A stretch of 64,000 nt of DNA from contig NZ_FPAT01000001.1 of NCBI RefSeq assembly GCF_900116555.1, positions 434,001 to 498,000 on the forward strand, in the 5' to 3' direction. The stretch is from Actinopolyspora lacussalsi subsp. righensis. GTDB lineage: Bacteria > Actinomycetota > Actinomycetes > Mycobacteriales > Pseudonocardiaceae. The notes beneath the pieces were generated by a model, which worked only from the letters and a program-made list of their open reading frames with translations, had not been told where the DNA came from and ran no database searches. The position numbers were made by a program, and so were the translations under genes. Below, in pieces: positions 61,427 through 64,000 of the stretch (position 1 is its first letter; each line of letters begins with the position of its first letter).

Positions 61427-63475
61427 TTACCGGGGTTTCTCCAGCACGACCACTCCCCTGGCCGGGATCACGGAGGTGGCACCGCCTCGTTCCGAACGCG
61501 CACTCCGAGCGATTTCCGTTCCCGCAACCTCCGCCAGCTCCACGTCCCGCTCCGTACGGTTGATCAGGAACCAGTACTGGCGCCGCGCGTCGTGCCGTAT
61601 CACCAGCTGCACCCGTCCCCGCAACTCCTCGGGAAGCTCGCTGACCACGCCCGCTCGGTCGAGAATCGTGCGCAGCACGCGCTCCGATCCCACCACGCCC
61701 AGCCGGGTGGACACGTAGGAGGCCGAACCGCTCCCTCGTGGATGGCGCGTGATCGCCGGACGTCCCGCGTAGTCGCCGGTCCGGTAGGAGGCCAGCACCT
61801 CGACGTCCTCACCGGTGAGCTCGATCCGGTCGGTCCAGAGCGTGCCGGTCGAACCGTCGTCGAGCTCCACCGATTCCGCCTCGAACAAGGGGCCGAACTC
61901 CTCGATACGGATGCCCAGCAGCTCACGCAACGCCCCGGGGTAGCCACCGAGCCAGACGTGGTCGTGTTCGTCGACCGTGCCGGAGAAGTACGTGGTCACG
62001 AGATGCCCACCGTCCTCGACGAACCGGTGCAACCGCTCGGACAACTCGTTCGGCACGACGTGCAGCACCGGGGCGATGACCACCTCGTACCGTTCGAGGG
62101 GGACATCGGTGGGTATCACGTCGACAACCACCCCCAGCTCGATCAAAGCCGAGTACCAGTCCAGAGCCTCCCGCCGGTAGTCCAGCAGCCACGTGGGGCG
62201 CGAGTCGAGCTCACCGGCCCACCAAGACTCCCAGTCGAACAGGACGGCGACCCGCGCCCGCGCTCGGGACGAGCCCACCACGGCGGAGAGTTCCGCGAGT
62301 ACCCCGCCGAGCTCCTTGACCGCGCGGAACGTTTCGGTGTCCTCCCCCGCGTGCGGCAGCATCGCCGAGTGGTACTTCTCCGCCCCGGCGCGGGACTGCC
62401 GCCACTGGAAGAAGCACACCGCGTCGGCACCGTGCGCGACGTGGACCAGCGAGTCGCGGCCCAGTTCGCCCTGCTTCTTGGGTTTGTTCACCGGACGCCA
62501 GTTGACCGCGCCGGTGGCGTGCTCCATGAGGAACCAGGGTCTTCCACCCGCGAGTCCGCCGGTCAGACCGGCCGAGAAGGACAGCTCGTCCAGCGCCCGC
62601 GGCCCCGGGTTCAGGTAGTGGTCGTTGGACACGAAGTCGACCTCGCCCGCCCAGTCCGCGTAGTTCATCCCCTTGGCGTTGCTCATGACCATGAAATTGG
62701 TCGTCACCGGAACCGCCGGGGTGACCGAACGCAGCACGTCCCGCTCGGCGCGGAAGTGGTCCTTGAGCGAGTCCGAGCAGAAACGCCGGAAGTCGAGCTG
62801 CTGCGTCGGATTCGGGAACGTCGCGGCCAGCCGCGGTGGCAGGATCTCCTCCCAGTCGCCGTAACGCTGCGACCAGAAATCCGTGGCCCACACCTCGTTG
62901 AGCCGCTCCAGGGTTCCGTAGCGGGAGCGCAGCCAGCTCCGAAACGCACGCGCGGCGTCCTCGGAGTAGTCGTAGACGTTGTGGCAACCGAGTTCGTTGG
63001 AAACGTGCCAGGCGACCAGGGCCGGGTGATCGCGGTACCGCTCGGCGATCACCCGGACGAGGCGCAGCGCGTACTCCCGGAACACCGGCGAGGTGGGCCG
63101 CCAGTGCTGACGACCGCCCGGCCACAGGGTCCGTCCCTGCCGGTCCACCGGCAGGATCTCCGGATGGCGAGCGGCCAGCCACGGAGGTGGCGAAGCCGTT
63201 GCCGTGGCCAGGTCCACCGCGATCCCGTGCTCGTGCAGCAGGTTCATGACCTCGTCCAACCACCCGAAGTCGTGAACGCCCGGCTCGGGTTCGACACGGG
63301 CCCAGGAGAATATCCCCAGCGACACGATGTTCACCCCGGCCTCGTTCATCAGCCGCACGTCCTCGTCCCAGACGGAACGCGACCACTGCTCCGGGTTGTA
63401 ATCGGCGCCGTAGGCGATCCGTCCCTCCCAACGGGACCCGGTGAACCAGTTCGCCGAAAACGGTCGGTACGACAC
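61427..63475 (-). CDS. Beta-galactosidase, GH42 family
   Basis: 682 residues from a GTG start, with AGGAG 7 bases upstream. The TIM-barrel domain has acid/base Glu161 (AWHVSNELGCH) and nucleophile Glu319 (WFLMEHATGAVNW), followed by trimerisation and C-terminal beta domains of the family. There is no signal peptide, so it is cytosolic and would release galactose from imported oligosaccharides. Motifs and length match GH42. It lies opposite the secreted BNR-4 gene and downstream of a partial gene on the same strand. Confidence 0.93.
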   Translation of the reverse strand: MSYRPFSANWFTGSRWEGRIAYGADYNPEQWSRSVWDEDVRLMNEAGVNIVSLGIFSWARVEPEPGVHDFGWLDEVMNLLHEHGIAVDLATATASPPPWLAARHPEILPVDRQGRTLWPGGRQHWRPTSPVFREYALRLVRVIAERYRDHPALVAWHVSNELGCHNVYDYSEDAARAFRSWLRSRYGTLERLNEVWATDFWSQRYGDWEEILPPRLAATFPNPTQQLDFRRFCSDSLKDHFRAERDVLRSVTPAVPVTTNFMVMSNAKGMNYADWAGEVDFVSNDHYLNPGPRALDELSFSAGLTGGLAGGRPWFLMEHATGAVNWRPVNKPKKQGELGRDSLVHVAHGADAVCFFQWRQSRAGAEKYHSAMLPHAGEDTETFRAVKELGGVLAELSAVVGSSRARARVAVLFDWESWWAGELDSRPTWLLDYRREALDWYSALIELGVVVDVIPTDVPLERYEVVIAPVLHVVPNELSERLHRFVEDGGHLVTTYFSGTVDEHDHVWLGGYPGALRELLGIRIEEFGPLFEAESVELDDGSTGTLWTDRIELTGEDVEVLASYRTGDYAGRPAITRHPRGSGSASYVSTRLGVVGSERVLRTILDRAGVVSELPEELRGRVQLVIRHDARRQYWFLINRTERDVELAEVAGTEIARSARSERGGATSVIPARGVVVLEKPR

Positions 63476-63510
63476 GACAACTCCTGTTCGATTCGGCCGG
63501 ATCAGCGTGC

Positions 63511-63530
63511 TCGCTCGGTAGGGCGAGCGA
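63511..63530 (-). terminator. Hairpin after the partial gene
   Basis: TCGCTCG (63511-63517) pairs with CGAGCGA (63524-63530) around a 6-base loop, between the stop at 63539 and the GH42 gene. It is short and could be partial termination only. Confidence 0.4.
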
Positions 63531-63538
63531 AAGCGGGC

Positions 63539-64000
63539 TCACGGAGTTCCGGGCAGCTCGACCGTGGTGCTCACCCCGTCGGGCCATGCCACGGTCACCT
63601 CGTGTCCGCCTTCCCCGTCGGGGATCGCCAGCACGGTGGGATCCACCGGTGGCACACCCCCGCGATCGAGGAGGACTCCCCCGGCCAGCACCTCGCCCAC
63701 CGGAACGCCGTCGGTGGCCAGCCACGGAACGGCCGTCCACGCACCGAGCGGACTCGTGCCGAACTCCGATGCGAGGCCGCCGCCGGTGAAACCACGAACG
63801 CCGAACACCAGTGAACGCAGCTCGGAGCTCTCGAACGACACCCGCGTCCGGCGCGTACCGCCCCGAGCCGCGGGGTCGCTGTCGGAAGCGACCGGCCAGC
63901 CGCCCATCCGGACGAAACAGCCCGGAACCCGCGCGTCCCATCCGGCGGCGTCCACCCGAACCAACCGCACCTCCACGCCCGCGCGCAGCACCGAAGCGAC
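63539..64000 (-). CDS. C-terminal part of a carbohydrate-linked protein, partial at the window edge
   Basis: An open frame runs off the right edge, with at least 153 codons in the window and the stop at 63539. The visible part is rich in beta strands (SFESSELRSLVFGVRG, EVLAGGVLLDRGGVPPVDP) and ends VSTTVELPGTP. It sits 63 bases upstream of GH42 on the same strand and probably belongs to the same sugar operon. I do not recognise a family with confidence; a DUF2264-like or sugar hydrolase C terminus are possible. Confidence 0.7.
   Translation of the reverse strand, partial: VASVLRAGVEVRLVRVDAAGWDARVPGCFVRMGGWPVASDSDPAARGGTRRTRVSFESSELRSLVFGVRGFTGGGLASEFGTSPLGAWTAVPWLATDGVPVGEVLAGGVLLDRGGVPPVDPTVLAIPDGEGGHEVTVAWPDGVSTTVELPGTP

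Overview
High-GC actinobacterial DNA with strong third-position GC bias, a type VII (ESX) secretion locus, AfsA-type hormone chemistry, a geosmin pathway and LuxR giants. Many proteins are unusually acidic (for example the Glu/Asp-rich ESX proteins), which fits a halotolerant member of the Pseudonocardiales such as an Actinopolyspora-like organism; the genus is an inference.

Region 1 (1-36.4 kb) is an ESX locus. It holds a partial gene end (perhaps eccE), mycP, eccC (opposite strand, TTG start), eccD, eccB, small WXG100-like proteins, two large repeat-rich or Ser/Thr-rich WXG/PPE-like proteins, a YbaB-like protein, and a 3802-residue CpnT-like giant. The giant carries a protein-glutaminase-like domain (Cys-His-Asp), a metzincin-like protease motif with an Asp third ligand, and six spaced beta modules. 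Two divergent LuxR/LAL ATPase regulators follow, then a fusion of a right-handed beta-helix to an EccA/CbxX AAA+ ATPase. The likely scheme is an ESX machine with its own substrates, chaperone-like ATPase and regulators.

Region 2 (36.4-39.3 kb): an SRPBCC protein, a deaminase and an (S)-ureidoglycine aminohydrolase (purine nitrogen salvage) behind a triple half-site operator, then a small AT-richer islet with a barstar-like immunity gene and a barnase-like remnant.

Region 3 (39.3-45.6 kb) is the most striking part: a four-gene operon, EshA-like family 2B encapsulin shell - geosmin synthase - second family 2B shell - polyprenyl diphosphate synthase. It looks like a terpene-making nanocompartment: the prenyl synthase supplies FPP, the bifunctional cyclase makes germacradienol/geosmin, and two cNMP-domain shell proteins could enclose it. 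The cyclase carries a duplicated Gly-Pro-x-Gly-Leu-Gly-Thr motif in its two flexible segments, a candidate cargo tag.

Region 4 (46.0-53.7 kb): a TetR regulator and divergent DUF1348-like gene sharing two palindromes; then a translationally coupled operon of a KAS-tail mini-ORF, KAS III, SDR, AfsA-hotdog protein and acyl-CoA oxidase, which looks like a butanolide/butenolide-type signal pathway; and a decayed methyltransferase.

Region 5 (53.8-64 kb) is a carbohydrate island: sugar isomerase-like protein, a GH43/CBM13 galactanase-type gene split by an IS200/IS605 element (tnpA/tnpB, probable omega RNA end), a GH5 enzyme, a secreted BNR-4 protein behind LacI-type operators, a GH42 beta-galactosidase, and a partial gene at the edge. 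Together they suggest use of an arabinogalactan-like polymer.
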